Assembly (NCBI GenBank): GCA_035041965.1 | Contig: JAPYMA010001356.1 | Location: 62,001 to 126,000, forward strand | Source of the DNA: Anisakis pegreffii | Taxonomy: Eukaryota; Nematoda; Chromadorea; Rhabditida; Anisakidae | Direction of reading: 5' to 3' | DNA length: 64,000 nt | Shown here: positions 52,158 to 63,800 of the stretch, piece after piece | Numbering within the stretch: position 1 is the stretch's first letter | Layout of the letters: every line of letters begins with the position of its first letter | The notes under the pieces: model-generated | What the model was told of the DNA's origin: nothing | Seen by the model: the letters and a program-made list of their open reading frames with translations, nothing else | The model's database searches: none | Translations under genes and position numbers: made by a program

Positions 52158-53728
52158 CAAATTAAATAGCAATAATTGTCATAGCTTAGGCATGCGCCCA
52201 TATAAATCAGCGACAATCACAGTTTCGAGCGCGATAGATCCTCGGTTCACGATCACAACTCATTGCAATAATATAGTCTATGCCGAATCAATCTTAAATC
52301 AAGATGTTAAGAAATCAGGATTCCAATGCATTTATAAGAAATGCAATTCATAACCGATTAAGAATAAAACCAGACGCAATTTTCAGGAAATTGCTGAACT
52401 AAGGCAGCTCATGTGATGAGGGAGATAGAATTCGATGATAGGAATTAGAATTAAGATGGGAATATTGTGTATGTTGAATTATAACAGAATGATGTGAAAA
52501 AGAAAAATACAATGGACAACCGACTGAGAAGAAGACACCGCAAATAAGCGGAGCACACATTCCTCGAACGCAAACACAAAGATTGGGTAAATGAATAAAT
52601 ATTTCGTCTTATAGGATGGAAAGTTATCTCTAATTTTAGTCACTTTCTAGCCTTGTTCCTTATATCTTCTGAAGGATACTATAGAAAATTGACATGATCA
52701 TCAATATGACAAGATCGGCGATTAAATTGAAGAAAAAAAGTGACGATTAACGAGTGTATTTGAAAGAAATTTATAATGGATGAATATGCCAAGATCAATA
52801 GGAGCATATTATTCAGTTTGATGTAATAAAATGTAAACGTTTAATTATGACAGTCGGGATAATAACTGTAATAAATCAATACCTGAAGAGACCACGTAAA
52901 TAAAATTCATTGCAATAAATTCAATCGGCCGGGTGTTGATTGCCTTACAAGTCACATGTGTGCATATAACAGAACAATTCAAGGAAGACTCATTTTTTGT
53001 TTCGAGCTTTTATACTCTAGTTTCTCCGTTTCACGAAGACTCGTCTTTCACTAGCTGTTCCGTTCAGTACACTCCTAGCTCTTCCGTTTACTTCTTCTAA
53101 TGTAAACAGAGTGTTCTTATTATTTTCCAACAACTTATGAATTCTATATCTTTCAGGTTGCTCTGTAGTGCATATTTCAATATACTGAAGTACAGAATAC
53201 ATTTTTGCACAAAAAACAAATGAGCTTGCAACACAAACCGACTTTGTTGCTCCATATAGATAAGTTTTTGAGATGAAAACCACTATACCGATCAGTTGTT
53301 GAACATGGCTCATAATGTTCCGCAGTTTTTGGACTAAAATCTCGCATAATGAAGCTGGCTCCTGAATGCCAGTGATTCAGTAGTGAAAGAGTATCTCCTG
53401 AAGCTGACTATCTTGTATTGAGTTCAGCTCTTCATTACATGCTTTATTGCTTTATTAAATGTTGTGACTTTGCCACTCAAACTTCAAAGAATAACGATTT
53501 TTGGAATAAGTGGGATCTATTCTTCAATCATGAGATCGGGATCAAATTCTAGTGGTAAAAAATTAGTATTATTAAGTATGAATAAACCAGGAATGACTGA
53601 TATTGTTGAATAAAAACAAAGTACATTTATGACAATATTAACAATAATGACAGTAATAACTGACGGTAACGAAATAACCAAGGGAAGCACGGAATTGATG
53701 CGCGCGAAGTCTAACACTGATACCAACA
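52158..53728. other. No supported gene
   Basis: Two minus-strand frames (53017-53313 and 53517-53729) lack motifs or splice context that I can defend. The second is Ile/Val-rich and runs into the simple-repeat array. Confidence 0.4.
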
Positions 53729-53972
53729 ATTAATAATAATAAATAATATTAATTAATGATAATAATTAATAATAATAATTAATAATAATTAATAATAATA
53801 AATAAATAATGATAATAATTAATAATAATAATTAATAATAATAATTAATAATAATTAATAATAAATAATAATAATAATAATTAATAATAATAATTAATAA
53901 TAATAATAATAATTAATAATAATAATGATAATAATTAATAATGATAATAATTAATAATAATCAATAATATTG

Positions 53973-54003
<31 letters not shown>

Positions 54004-54005
54004 GT
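53729..54005. repeat. AAT/AATTAAT minisatellite-like array
   Basis: About 280 bp built only from AATAAT, AATTAATAAT and ATGATAATAATT units, almost free of C and G. Shorter AATAATAAT runs continue to about 54070, next to the transposon arm. Confidence 0.92.
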
Positions 54006-54083
54006 TATTATATCTCGGGATGTAAATATAAATAATATAATAATCTTGATGGGATATAAATAATAATAATCTTGATGTTATTA

Positions 54084-54121
54084 TATCTCATCCCGAAACC
54101 CAGCGTTTCGGGATGAGATAT
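54084..54121. repeat. Perfect 17-bp inverted repeat at a transposon arm boundary
   Basis: ATATCTCATCCCGAAAC and its exact complement are separated by 4-5 bases. The right half is the outer part of the Tc4/Tc5-like arm; the left half is an inverted copy of it, so the arm end was duplicated in inverse orientation. Confidence 0.85.
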
Positions 54122-54435
54122 ACATCAAATTGTAGAACTCCTCGAGGTGATCACGAATATGTAAAAAAATTTTGCGAAATACTAATAGTAAGGGAACGCG
54201 AGATACGGGGGGGGGAGATTTTCGGTGTACTGAAGTGATGTTCCGATTTCCAATATGTCAGCGGCGGCTTGGCCTAGTGGGTAGCGCGCTAGCATCAAGT
54301 ATGGATGCCTGGTGCTTCTGTTCCGCTCGATAGGGAAACTTTTTTTCGCATATATTTCTAACATATTGAAACAACCATGATATTTTGCTTCACCCCCCAC
54401 AACTTCTGTCTTTCTTTGTGGAGGCATTTTAATTC
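54100..54435. mobile_element. Single arm of a Tc4/Tc5-like element
   Basis: It matches the left arm of the 26.8 kb element along its length: GTAGAACTCCTCGAG near the outer end, the tRNA-like block at 54262-54325, then AACAACCATGATATT and the inner end CTTTCTTTGTGGAGGCATTTT. The partner arm is absent on the right. This is half of an element left by deletion or partial copying. Confidence 0.82.
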
Positions 54436-54939
54436 AACTGCATATTCCAAAGACTGCAAATCTTTTTACTTCGCTATTTGGAAACGTTTTCATCCCATCG
54501 AAATGTGCATAAATTTTCACTGAGTTCACTCACACTGAGAGTTCATTGCCGAAGTGAGCAAAGTTGCTCCATTCAAAAGGATCTTATGTTTGAATATCAA
54601 GCACATTTGCATGATTTTGATCGGAATTATCAAATACGTGTGTGCTCGATGGTGCGATGAAAATCCATTGCAAATATTTTTTTTACCTTTTTAGATAAAC
54701 TTCGAACTTTTAATTATTTCGAAATTCAAATTATATAATTCTTACGGTGCATTTCTTCCGTTAAAAAATCGAAATTACCGAAACGGCAGAGAAAATGGAC
54801 TTGAAGCATTGCAAATAAGTGTTTGAGAATCAACAATTTCGCATTCACATGCAAGTGTACTGTTATTAGCTTACACCCGAGATGACAAGATGCCTTAGCA
54901 TAGAATATGCAGTATGCCCTTGCGGCATGATCATTGGCA

Positions 54940-55157
54940 TCATTATGTGAAATATTAATTTGAATGCTTAGTTTCTTGGATTTGTTCAATAATTTGTTGA
55001 TTTAGCTTCTTTCTGATTAATAATGAACATATTGGTTCGAGAAAATGTTTTAAACATGTCCCGCAATGATATTTCAATAATTGTTTGATCCCGGGATTAT
55101 CCCGGGATCAAAAATCTATCCCGGGATTGAAAAATCGTCGAAATTTTGCAAACCCTA
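54940..55157 (+). mobile_element. Right end of a hAT element of the 13.8 kb family
   Basis: CTGATTAATAATGAACAT and TTTAAACATG, then CCCGGGAT motifs and the terminal TTTTGCAAACCCTA, line up with 14636-14804. The left end is not evident. It directly follows the transposon arm, suggesting nested or sequential insertions. Confidence 0.75.
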
Positions 55158-56067
55158 GTCCTAGCCCTTCGGTTTTCTTCTTCTAATTTAAAGAGATGAG
55201 TATATTACCGAAAATGTATAGGTTTGCTATAGCATAACGTTATGTAGACATAAAAGCATTCAACTCATGTAAATCCGAATAGATCCAGAGAAGATAAGAA
55301 TGAGATAGTTTACGGATTTCAAAAAAATGCAAATAACTATGTCCTAATATTGCAAATGACGATACAATATAGACACCATCGTGCATAAAAAGTACCTGTT
55401 TTATCTCAGAAGCGGAATAGGAAGCTTGGTTATTTTATATAAGAAATATTATAAATAATGACGTCATTACGAATGACTATTATAAATAAAAAGTATTATA
55501 GTTAAAAGTTTGAGAACTGGGTCGGTTTGCTGCTGACTACAGAAATATTACTATAATTATTTATTGACGTATAATCAGCACAATATAAGATTAGAATATT
55601 AATAATAATTGATATCCCAATTTGGGTAATATATGAGGAATATGCACTTAACAATTTACTTGACGAATCGTTACTGGACGGATACTTATTGGACGAATTA
55701 CTTATTTGACGAATTACTTATTACTTGAATTATTTACTGACGAATAACTTATTACTTGAATTACGTACTGCTCAATGTTCAATTACAGAAATTAGAACCC
55801 CCAAGCCTGGGATATTATTGCACAACAGAGCAGAAGATAAGCAAAATGATGAATAAACACAATATCACAGATTCCTTGGGTGGATCTCTCCGACCCTTCT
55901 CAACAGTAACTCTCTCGTACCGACTGATTTGACTGCTTCTGTTGCATGCTCGCCTTCTTTTATACCCGTTGCTTCACGGCTCGCTCTCACATTCCTAAAA
56001 GATTATATCCGCTGATAACATTCTTTGATACTTTTCTCAACATTTATACAATGCCTTTGTTTCGTCT
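55158..56067. other. AT-rich stretch with TTACTTGACGAAT-type imperfect repeats
   Basis: Between about 55655 and 55790 the units (T)TACTTG and ACGAAT recur irregularly. No coding frame is supported. Confidence 0.5.
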
Positions 56068-56077
56068 ATTAGCATAT

Positions 56078-56342
56078 TACCTGGATTGGCCAGGCTATCA
56101 AACGTTTGTAACATTGCTGGCCACAATGCGTTTCCATGCGGTCCTTGATCTTATTTTCCTTTGCCAAGGTGTTACCCAATTTCTTTGTAATGTCGTCTTT
56201 CCATCTTATTGGAGGTCTCCCGAGTGATCTTTTTATTCCTCTTGGGTACCACTCTGCAACTGCTCGAGTCCATCTGCCATCATCTATTCTTGCTACGTGG
56301 CCTGCCCAACGTAGCTTTCTTTTCCTGTACTCTGCGATCTCC
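56078..56342 (-). mobile_element. 5'-truncated RTE-type LINE copy with 10-bp target duplication
   Basis: This is the last 265 bp of the same LINE as its right-hand neighbour (EYRKRKLRWAGHVARIDDGR, then EWYPRGIKRSLGRPPIRWK), ending in the TACCTGGATTGGCC tail. ATTAGCATAT flanks it on both sides (56068-56077 and 56343-56352). A frameshift near the end of the frame separates it from the intact copy. Confidence 0.88.
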
Positions 56343-56365
56343 ATTAGCATATATTTTAGCTAAAT

Positions 56366-58493
56366 TACCTGGATTACCTGGATTGGCCAGGCTATCAAAC
56401 GTTCGTAACATTGCTGGCCACAATGCGTTTCCATTCGGTCCTTGATCTTGCTTTCCTTTGCCAGGTGTTACCCAATTTCTTTGTAATATCGTCTTTCCAT
56501 CTTATTGGAGGTCTCCCGAGTGGTCTTTTTATTCCTCTTGGGTACCACTCTGCAACTGCTCGAGTCCATCTGCCATCATTCATTCTTGCTACGTGGCCTG
56601 CCCAACGTAGCTTTCTTTTCCTGTACTCTGCGATCACGTCCCTTACTCCACTTCTTCGGCGAATCTCCTCGCATCGGATGTGTTCCCGCAACGATATTCC
56701 TAACATACATCTCTCCATCGCTCTTTGTGTTGTTATTAGGCGTTGTTCTTCCCTCTTTGTTGTGGCCCACGTTTCACTTCCGTATAATAACGCTGGTAAA
56801 ACGGTGCTATCAAAGAGGTGAGCGCGGAGGGATTTGCCTATTTTCTCTTTCAGTACATCTTTGATCGAGTTGAATGCTTTCCATCCTGATCTTATCCTTC
56901 TTCCAATTTCAGTTTTCATATCTCGGCTCATATTTACCATTTGCCCTAAGTAAGCGTATTCTGTCACTTCTTCGATTTCATCGTCGCCCGCTTTTATCCG
57001 GCCTGGTGCAGTGTTATTTGACCGCATGAATTTTGTTTTCTTGCGGTTTAGTCGTAGTCCGACAGCTTCACTTTTAATGGTGAGCTCGGTCATCATGGCC
57101 TGTAATTCATTTGTGGTTTCCGCGATGAGCACGATGTCGTCTGCAAATCGAAGATGATTCAGCGTTTCTCCATTGATATTAACACCACCGTCCCAGTTGG
57201 TTTCTCGAATGACCATTTCGAGACAAGCCGTGAAGAGTTTGGGAGAAACAGTGTCTCCTTGCTTCACACCTTTTTCAACCGGGATAGTTATCGGAGTAGA
57301 CAGTAGGTTTACATCGGTGGTGCAATGCGAGTTCGCTTCTTTGAGCAAATTGATGTATTGAGCCTCGATTCCCTGCTCCTCGAGAGATTTCAGCACTGCA
57401 TTTATCTCGACGCTATCAAAAGCCTTTTCATAATCAACGAATGCAAGACAAAGAGGTAATCTATATTCTCTTGCCCGTTCTATTAGCTGAGTCAGGGCAA
57501 ATATATGATCCATCGTGCTGTAGTTTCTTCGAAATCCTGCTTGTTCCCTTGGCTGTTGGTAGTCCAGATCATTAGATAATCTTGTGACTATGATTTTAGT
57601 GAACAGCTTGTATAAGTGGGATAGCAGGCAAATAGGACGATAATTTTTCAGGTCTTCTTTATCGCCCTTCTTATGGAGCAGGATGGTATTTGATTCCTTC
57701 CATTGTGAAGGTATTCTTCCCTCTTTGAGATACCTATTAAAACGCACAGCAAGAGCTTTCCAGAAGGTTTCCCCTGCCCATTTGATCATTTCCGATGTTA
57801 TTCCATCTTTTCCAGGGGCCTTGCCGTTTGTGGTCATTTGGAGAGCATTTTCGATCTCGCATTTCAGAATTGGTGGCACCTCTTCTATTCGTTGAGGTGA
57901 AGGGGGAATGAGTGGAATTGATGATTTAAAAAGATCCGTGTAGAAGGTTTTGCACACTTCTTCCATTTCACTTTTATTCCTCACTGTCCGCCCATCCTGG
58001 CTTCTTAATGCTGTGATCTCTGGTTTACATAGAAACATTCTCCGCCTGCATTTCTTCAAACTTTTCCTTCCTTCAGCAGCTTCCTTTAATTTATTCATTT
58101 GATATTTTAAGAAATCCTCTCTCAAGTGCTGCCGTATAGCTTTGCACAAGATTGAGTATTCGATAAGACTGCTGCCATTTCTTTTTAAATTTTTTCTTCT
58201 TCTCATCATGCCTTTCGTTTTTTCGGAGATTCTACCTTGGTGATCACGCTGGTTATCGGTCGAAGCCTTGCTTAAGCAACCCTTTAGTTTTTCAATTAGC
58301 GAGTTATAGTCATCGTCAATGTCTCCTAGTTGGTTCCAGTCCTCGCTGTCGATGGCATTCTGTAACATTGCTTCGTTGAGGACTTTTATGCGTTGATTTT
58401 TCAACGAGATGTGCAGTGCTTTTTTCTCTCTTGCATTGTCAACGACAATTCTTGCCCGTAGTAAACGATGGTCGCTGCCAGTGTAGTCCCGTG
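56366..58493 (-). mobile_element. RTE-clade non-LTR retrotransposon, 5'-truncated in the endonuclease
   Basis: 2128 bp flanked by a perfect 13-bp duplication ATTTTAGCTAAAT (56353-56365 and 58494-58506). The 3' end (left side) carries two copies of TACCTGGAT rather than poly(A), as RTE elements often have short tandem tails. The 5' end stops within the endonuclease just before its GSDHRLLRARI motif. The identical flanks and unbroken frame point to a recent insertion. Confidence 0.93.
56395..58493 (-). CDS. LINE reverse transcriptase (RTE type), endonuclease remnant plus complete RT region
   Basis: An uninterrupted frame of about 700 codons. It enters at the insertion boundary with DYTGSDHRLLRARI, the last motif of the AP-like endonuclease that nicks target DNA. 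Counting from the TTG at 58404 (the frame has no ATG near its left end), the RT blocks are NGKAPGKDGITSEMIK (193-208), NYRPICLLSHLYKLFTKI (254-271), the motif A aspartate in FVDYEKAFDS (322-331), KGVKQGDTVSP (378-388), and the catalytic pair in LRFADDIVL (418-426). The C-terminus has the RTE block LRWAGHVARMNDGRW. The enzyme would reverse-transcribe its RNA at a nicked target. Without the first part of the endonuclease this copy is probably unable to move, though its RT region looks intact. Confidence 0.92.
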
Positions 58494-58839
58494 ATTTTAG
58501 CTAAATATGCAACAAATATGTTGCTTTTCCCATATGTTCGTCTTTATGTTTTGATTCGAATAGTTTCATCGAAATGATGTTTTGGGAAATTGCAAAGTGC
58601 AATGTTTACATTATGAATATAAGAAAAATATCATTACGAGTGACGGTATTCAACATATTTGTAATGCGTTATATTTAGAATTGTTACATATGCAACAGTA
58701 AGAGTAAAAAATTCGCTATTAAGCGACAGATGTAAATTTATTACCGAAATTATACAAAATACCATGTTTTATCAGACCTCTAAATCCCGTGATTTTTCAA
58801 AAGCAAGTCCCGAGAACTGGATAGAGATTAAAAGTTAGG

Positions 58840-58872
58840 ATCCCGGGATCTCTTGCAAACACTGATTGGTAT
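58840..58872 (+). mobile_element. Right-end fragment of the 13.8 kb hAT family
   Basis: GGATCCCGGGATC followed by TTGCAAACACTGA corresponds to the subterminal and terminal motifs of that family. The other end was not found. Confidence 0.5.
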
Positions 58873-60275
58873 ATTTTGATGGCTTAAGTTCTTTTCTCTT
58901 TCGATTTTTCGTTTACACGGAGCACGAGAATGTTGTTTTTCCTCGTCTGAAAGAATCGATCCTATACGTCATCTGCTGTTATCGATGATCTCTCGAATCA
59001 GCCGCTCCTTGTAAATCATCGTCGATAATACACATTTGCTGTGTTATGGTCCGTGAAATAGAACCTGTTATAATGGGATAGAAAAGAGTAGATCTGAGAG
59101 AATGATGCCTGGTGCATGAGGAATCGAAGACCGTGGAGGGCGTGCACTCGATTTCGTTCAGTCCAAAATCTTTGGTAAAATTCAACTTTGGAAGAATTTC
59201 GAAATAGCGAGGAAAATGTGGAGGAGTCAGTTTCTACATTCCGTTCTGTTTTCGTACTATTCGAATGAGTTTTTTTGCAAAACAGGGAGAAAGCCTTATC
59301 GTAATCGGTCTGAGTGTAGGTAGCGCTATCATTGTTCTTGTTCACCGTCTCTGCATTACCGCATTTTTTTTAAAACTGCTTACCAGAAGCGCAGCTCCTA
59401 GTAGCTGACACTTGCTTACATTAAAATTTAGCGTTCTACTCTACTTTGTTAGAGTTTGAGCTGAAATTGGATGAAGTTCGCCTGGGCGTTAATCAGGTTT
59501 TGGTCGAAACTTGTTCAGGTTTACAATTGACTCAAGTTGTTTAGCAGAGGCACTTTTATGTTCACAACCACTGTTCAACAGAGAGCAACTTTTTGATCGG
59601 AGGGGTCTCCTCAGGAAGAAAATTCATCCAGTAGGGGAAGGTGGACCGAAAGGTCGGAACGCGAAACTATTGGGGAATTAAACTATTGGGAATTCACGAT
59701 CTTCTAATTCGTATACATTTACGCTGACTTGTGTTCATCTCATCAATGATCACTGCAATGCAGCTGAACGTTTCAATTTCGAATCTCCACTCAACATTTG
59801 CCCTCAAGAACTTCATAGTGAAGCTGTTGAATGAAAATGTTCAGTGAGCTGAATGAAAAGAAAATGTGTCTGACAAAAACTTTTCTTCATTAGTTATTAA
59901 TCAACGCTGACTACGATTTATTCATGTTAGAACAGAGAGAATACAATGTAAAAATGACGATAAAAATTATACAAATCAAGTTATTGTGCCCCTAGATCGA
60001 GAAGAATCTCGGCTCACAAAAAAGAGACCTACGTTGGACAATCTTGCTCTGATATCCTCAATTTCATAATATCACCTCAAATCATGAGATCATATTTTGA
60101 ACTTTGATCCTCAGAGATACCACATGAGCTCAAGTTTACGACCGATAACGTTCAGTTGCAAACTACTACCCATCAATAAGTTCACTCACTACCGATCAAT
60201 TGCTGCCTGCTCAACTTCTGCCTTCCCGTTCCCTCTTGATAGGGAATGTTACTGAAAACGAAACAACAAAACCTT

Positions 60276-60390
60276 TCAAAAAAAGCATTTCGTTCGTTCA
60301 CGTTCACAGTTGATAAGCCTTAGACTCAAGCCTAGGCCTAACTACACCACACAATTAACTGCAAATGTGAACGAACGAAATGCTGTTTTG
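60276..60390. repeat. Inverted repeat enclosing degenerate telomere-like hexamers
   Basis: Arms of about 34 bp (60276-60310 and 60356-60390; core GCATTTCGTTCGTTCAC and its complement) surround a loop containing GCCTTAG, GCCTAG and GCCTAA. These are near-matches to the complement of TTAGGC, opposite in orientation to the terminal array. Confidence 0.75.
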
Positions 60391-60565
60391 ATTTTACCAA
60401 CCTGAACTACAACATTACCCATTTTGTTACTCCCGATCTGCAACGGTACGTATTCAATGGCGATATGGAAGTAGTGGAGCCTGACGACAAAAAACATATT
60501 TTTGGACTATGTTATTTTCGGCGAGTCGTCGGCTCCCCGATCATTCTTCAAAAAAAGTTTGTTGT

Positions 60566-60600
60566 TGTGTGTCAAAAGTGTGTCAAAAAGTGTGTCAAAA
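60566..60600. repeat. TGTGTCAAAA(A) tandem repeat
   Basis: Three units of GTGTGTCAAAA with one to three extra A residues, about 200 bp before the first telomere-like hexamers. Confidence 0.8.
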
Positions 60601-60771
60601 AAGCGTCTCTGCTTGGAATTGGAATTATTGGGATGGGTATGTGATATTCAGTGAATTCGGGAGATTTTCATGAACGGGTGTTAAGTTGTAAGTTGTGTTT
60701 GTGGTATCTGGTGTCGTAAAATGAAGTATTAAAAGTTTTTGCGGATGCAAACCTTTTGGTTTCTGCTTTTA

Positions 60772-60890
60772 CGTTTAGGCTTAGTGCTTAGATGAATTAT
60801 GCTTGATGTGCTTAGGCTTAGGCTTAGGCTTAGGCTTAGGCGTTAGGCTTAGGCTTAGGCTTAGGCTTGGAGCTTAGGCTTACGCTTAGG
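60772..60890 (+). repeat. Degenerate telomere-proximal TTAGGC repeats
   Basis: Isolated TTAGGC units interrupted by TTAGTGC, a 25-bp non-repeat, GCGTTAGGC, TTGGAGC and TTACGC. This is the eroded junction between chromosome and telomere. Confidence 0.9.
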
Positions 60891-63800
60891 CTTAGGCTTA
60901 GGCTTAGGCTTAGGCTTAGGCTTAGGCTTAGGCTTAGGCTTAGGCTTAGGCTTAGGCTTAGGCTTAGGCTTAGGCTTAGGCTTAGGCTTAGGCTTAGGCT
61001 TAGCTTAGGCTTAGGCTTAGGCTTAGGCTTAGGCTTAGGCTTAGGCTTAGGCTTAGGCTTAGGCTTAGGCTTAGGCTTAGGCTTAGGCTTAGGCTTAGGC
61101 TTAGGCTTAGGCTTAGGCTTAGGCTTAGGCTTAGGCTTAGGCTTAGGCTTAGGCTTAGGCTTAGGCTTAGGCTTAGGCTTAGGCTTAGGCTTAGGCTTAG
61201 GCTTAGGCTTAGGCTTAGGCTTAGGCTTAGGCTTAGGCTTAGGCTTAGGCTTAGGCTTAGGCTTAGGCTTAGGCTTAGGCTTAGGCTTAGGCTTAGGCTT
61301 AGGCTTAGGCTTAGGCTTAGGCTTAGGCTTAGGCTTAGGCTTAGGCTTAGGCTTAGGCTTAGGCTTAGGCTTAGGCTTAGGCTTAGGCTTAGGCTTAGGC
61401 TTAGGCTTAGGCTTAGGCTTAGGCTTAGGCTTAGGCTTAGGCTTAGGCTTAGGCTTAGGCTTAGGCTTAGGCTTAGGCTTAGGCTTAGGCTTAGGCTTAG
61501 GCTTAGGCTTAGGCTTAGGCTTAGGCTTAGGCTTAGGCTTAGGCTTAGGCTTAGGCTTAGGCTTAGGCTTAGGCTTAGGCTTAGGCTTAGGCTTAGGCTT
61601 AGGCTTAGGCTTAGGCTTAGGCTTAGGCTTAGGCTTAGGCTTAGGCTTAGGCTTAGGCTTAGGCTTAGGCTTAGGCTTAGGCTTAGGCTTAGGCTTAGGC
61701 TTAGGCTTAGGCTTAGGCTTAGGCTTAGGCTTAGGCTTAGGCTTAGGCTTAGGCTTAGGCTTAGGCTTAGGCTTAGGCTTAGGCTTAGGCTTAGGCTTAG
61801 GCTTAGGCTTAGGCTTAGGCTTAGGCTTAGGCTTAGGCTTAGGCTTAGGCTTAGGCTTAGGCTTAGGCTTAGGCTTAGGCTTAGGCTTAGGCTTAGGCTT
61901 AGGCTTAGGCTTAGGCTTAGGCTTAGGCTTAGGCTTAGGCTTAGGCTTAGGCTTAGGCTTAGGCTTAGGCTTAGGCTTAGGCTTAGGCTTAGGCTTAGGC
62001 TTAGGCTTAGGCTTAGGCTTAGGCTTAGGCTTAGGCTTAGGCTTAGGCTTAGGCTTAGGCTTAGGCTTAGGCTTAGGCTTAGGCTTAGGCTTAGGCTTAG
62101 GCTTAGGCTTAGGCTTAGGCTTAGGCTTAGGCTTAGGCTTAGGCTTAGGCTTAGGCTTAGGCTTAGGCTTAGGCTTAGGCTTAGGCTTAGGCTTAGGCTT
62201 AGGCTTAGGCTTAGGCTTAGGCTTAGGCTTAGGCTTAGGCTTAGGCTTAGGCTTAGGCTTAGGCTTAGGCTTAGGCTTAGGCTTAGGCTTAGGCTTAGGC
62301 TTAGGCTTAGGCTTAGGCTTAGGCTTAGGCTTAGGCTTAGGCTTAGGCTTAGGCTTAGGCTTAGGCTTAGGCTTAGGCTTAGGCTTAGGCTTAGGCTTAG
62401 GCTTAGGCTTAGGCTTAGGCTTAGGCTTAGGCTTAGGCTTAGGCTTAGGCTTAGGCTTAGGCTTAGGCTTAGGCTTAGGCTTAGGCTTAGGCTTAGGCTT
62501 AGGCTTAGGCTTAGGCTTAGGCTTAGGCTTAGGCTTAGGCTTAGGCTTAGGCTTAGGCTTAGGCTTAGGCTTAGGCTTAGGCTTAGGCTTAGGCTTAGGC
62601 TTAGGCTTAGGCTTAGGCTTAGGCTTAGGCTTAGGCTTAGGCTTAGGCTTAGGCTTAGGCTTAGGCTTAGGCTTAGGCTTAGGCTTAGGCTTAGGCTTAG
62701 GCTTAGGCTTAGGCTTAGGCTTAGGCTTAGGCTTAGGCTTAGGCTTAGGCTTAGGCTTAGGCTTAGGCTTAGGCTTAGGCTTAGGCTTAGGCTTAGGCTT
62801 AGGCTTAGGCTTAGGCTTAGGCTTAGGCTTAGGCTTAGGCTTAGGCTTAGGCTTAGGCTTAGGCTTAGGCTTAGGCTTAGGCTTAGGCTTAGGCTTAGGC
62901 TTAGGCTTAGGCTTAGGCTTAGGCTTAGGCTTAGGCTTAGGCTTAGGCTTAGGCTTAGGCTTGGGCTTAGGCTTAGGCTTAGGCTTAGGCTTAGGCTTAG
63001 GCTTAGGCTTAGGCTTGGGCTTAGGCTTAGGCTTAGGCTTAGGCTTAGGCTTAGGCTTAGGCTTAGGCTTAGGCTTAGGCTTAGGCTTAGGCTTAGGCTT
63101 AGGCTTAGGCTTAGGCTTAGGCTTAGGCTTAGGCTTAGGCTTAGGCTTAGGCTTAGGCTTAGGCTTAGGCTTAGGCTTAGGCTTAGGCTTAGGCTTAGGC
63201 TTAGGCTTAGGCTTGGGCTTGGGCTTAGGCTTAGGCTTAGGCTTAGGCTTAGGCTTAGGCTTAGGCTTAGGCTTAGGCTTAGGCTTAGGCTTAGGCTTAG
63301 GCTTAGGCTTAGGCTTAGGCTTAGGCTTAGGCTTAGGCTTAGGCTTAGGCTTAGGCTTAGGCTTAGGCTTGGGCTTAGGCTTAGGCTTAGGCTTAGGCTT
63401 AGGCTTAGGCTTAGGCTTAGGCTTAGGCTTAGGCTTAGGCTTAGGCTTAGGCTTAGGCTTAGGCTTAGGCTTAGGCTTAGGCTTGGGCTTAGGCTTAGGC
63501 TTAGGCTTAGGCTTGGGCTTAGGCTTAGGCTTGGGCTTAGGCTTAGGCTTAGGCTTAGGCTTAGGCTTAGGCTTAGGCTTAGGCTTAGGCTTAGGCTTAG
63601 GCTTAGGCTTAGGCTTAGGCTTAGGCTTAGGCTTAGGCTTAGGCTTAGGCTTAGGCTTAGGCTTAGGCTTAGGCTTAGGCTTAGGCTTAGGCTTAGGCTT
63701 AGGCTTAGGCTTAGGCTTAGGCTTAGGCTTAGGCTTAGGCTTAGGCTTAGGCTTAGGCTTAGGCTTAGGCTTAGGCTTAGGCTTAGGCTTAGGCTTAGGC

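Larger units (their letters stand above)
58507..60810. other. Subtelomeric stretch without a supported gene
   Basis: It holds a hAT-family right end (about 58840-58872), an inverted repeat with telomere-like loop (60276-60390), a short TGTGTCAAAA tandem (60566-60600), and degenerate hexamers from about 60772. A minus-strand frame at 59016-59345 has no ATG and an upstream stop. Confidence 0.5.

Noticed and set aside
59016..59345. 109-codon minus-strand frame near the telomere
   Set aside because: It has no ATG (it opens at GTG), an in-frame stop lies a few codons upstream, and no splice acceptor or family motif supports it.
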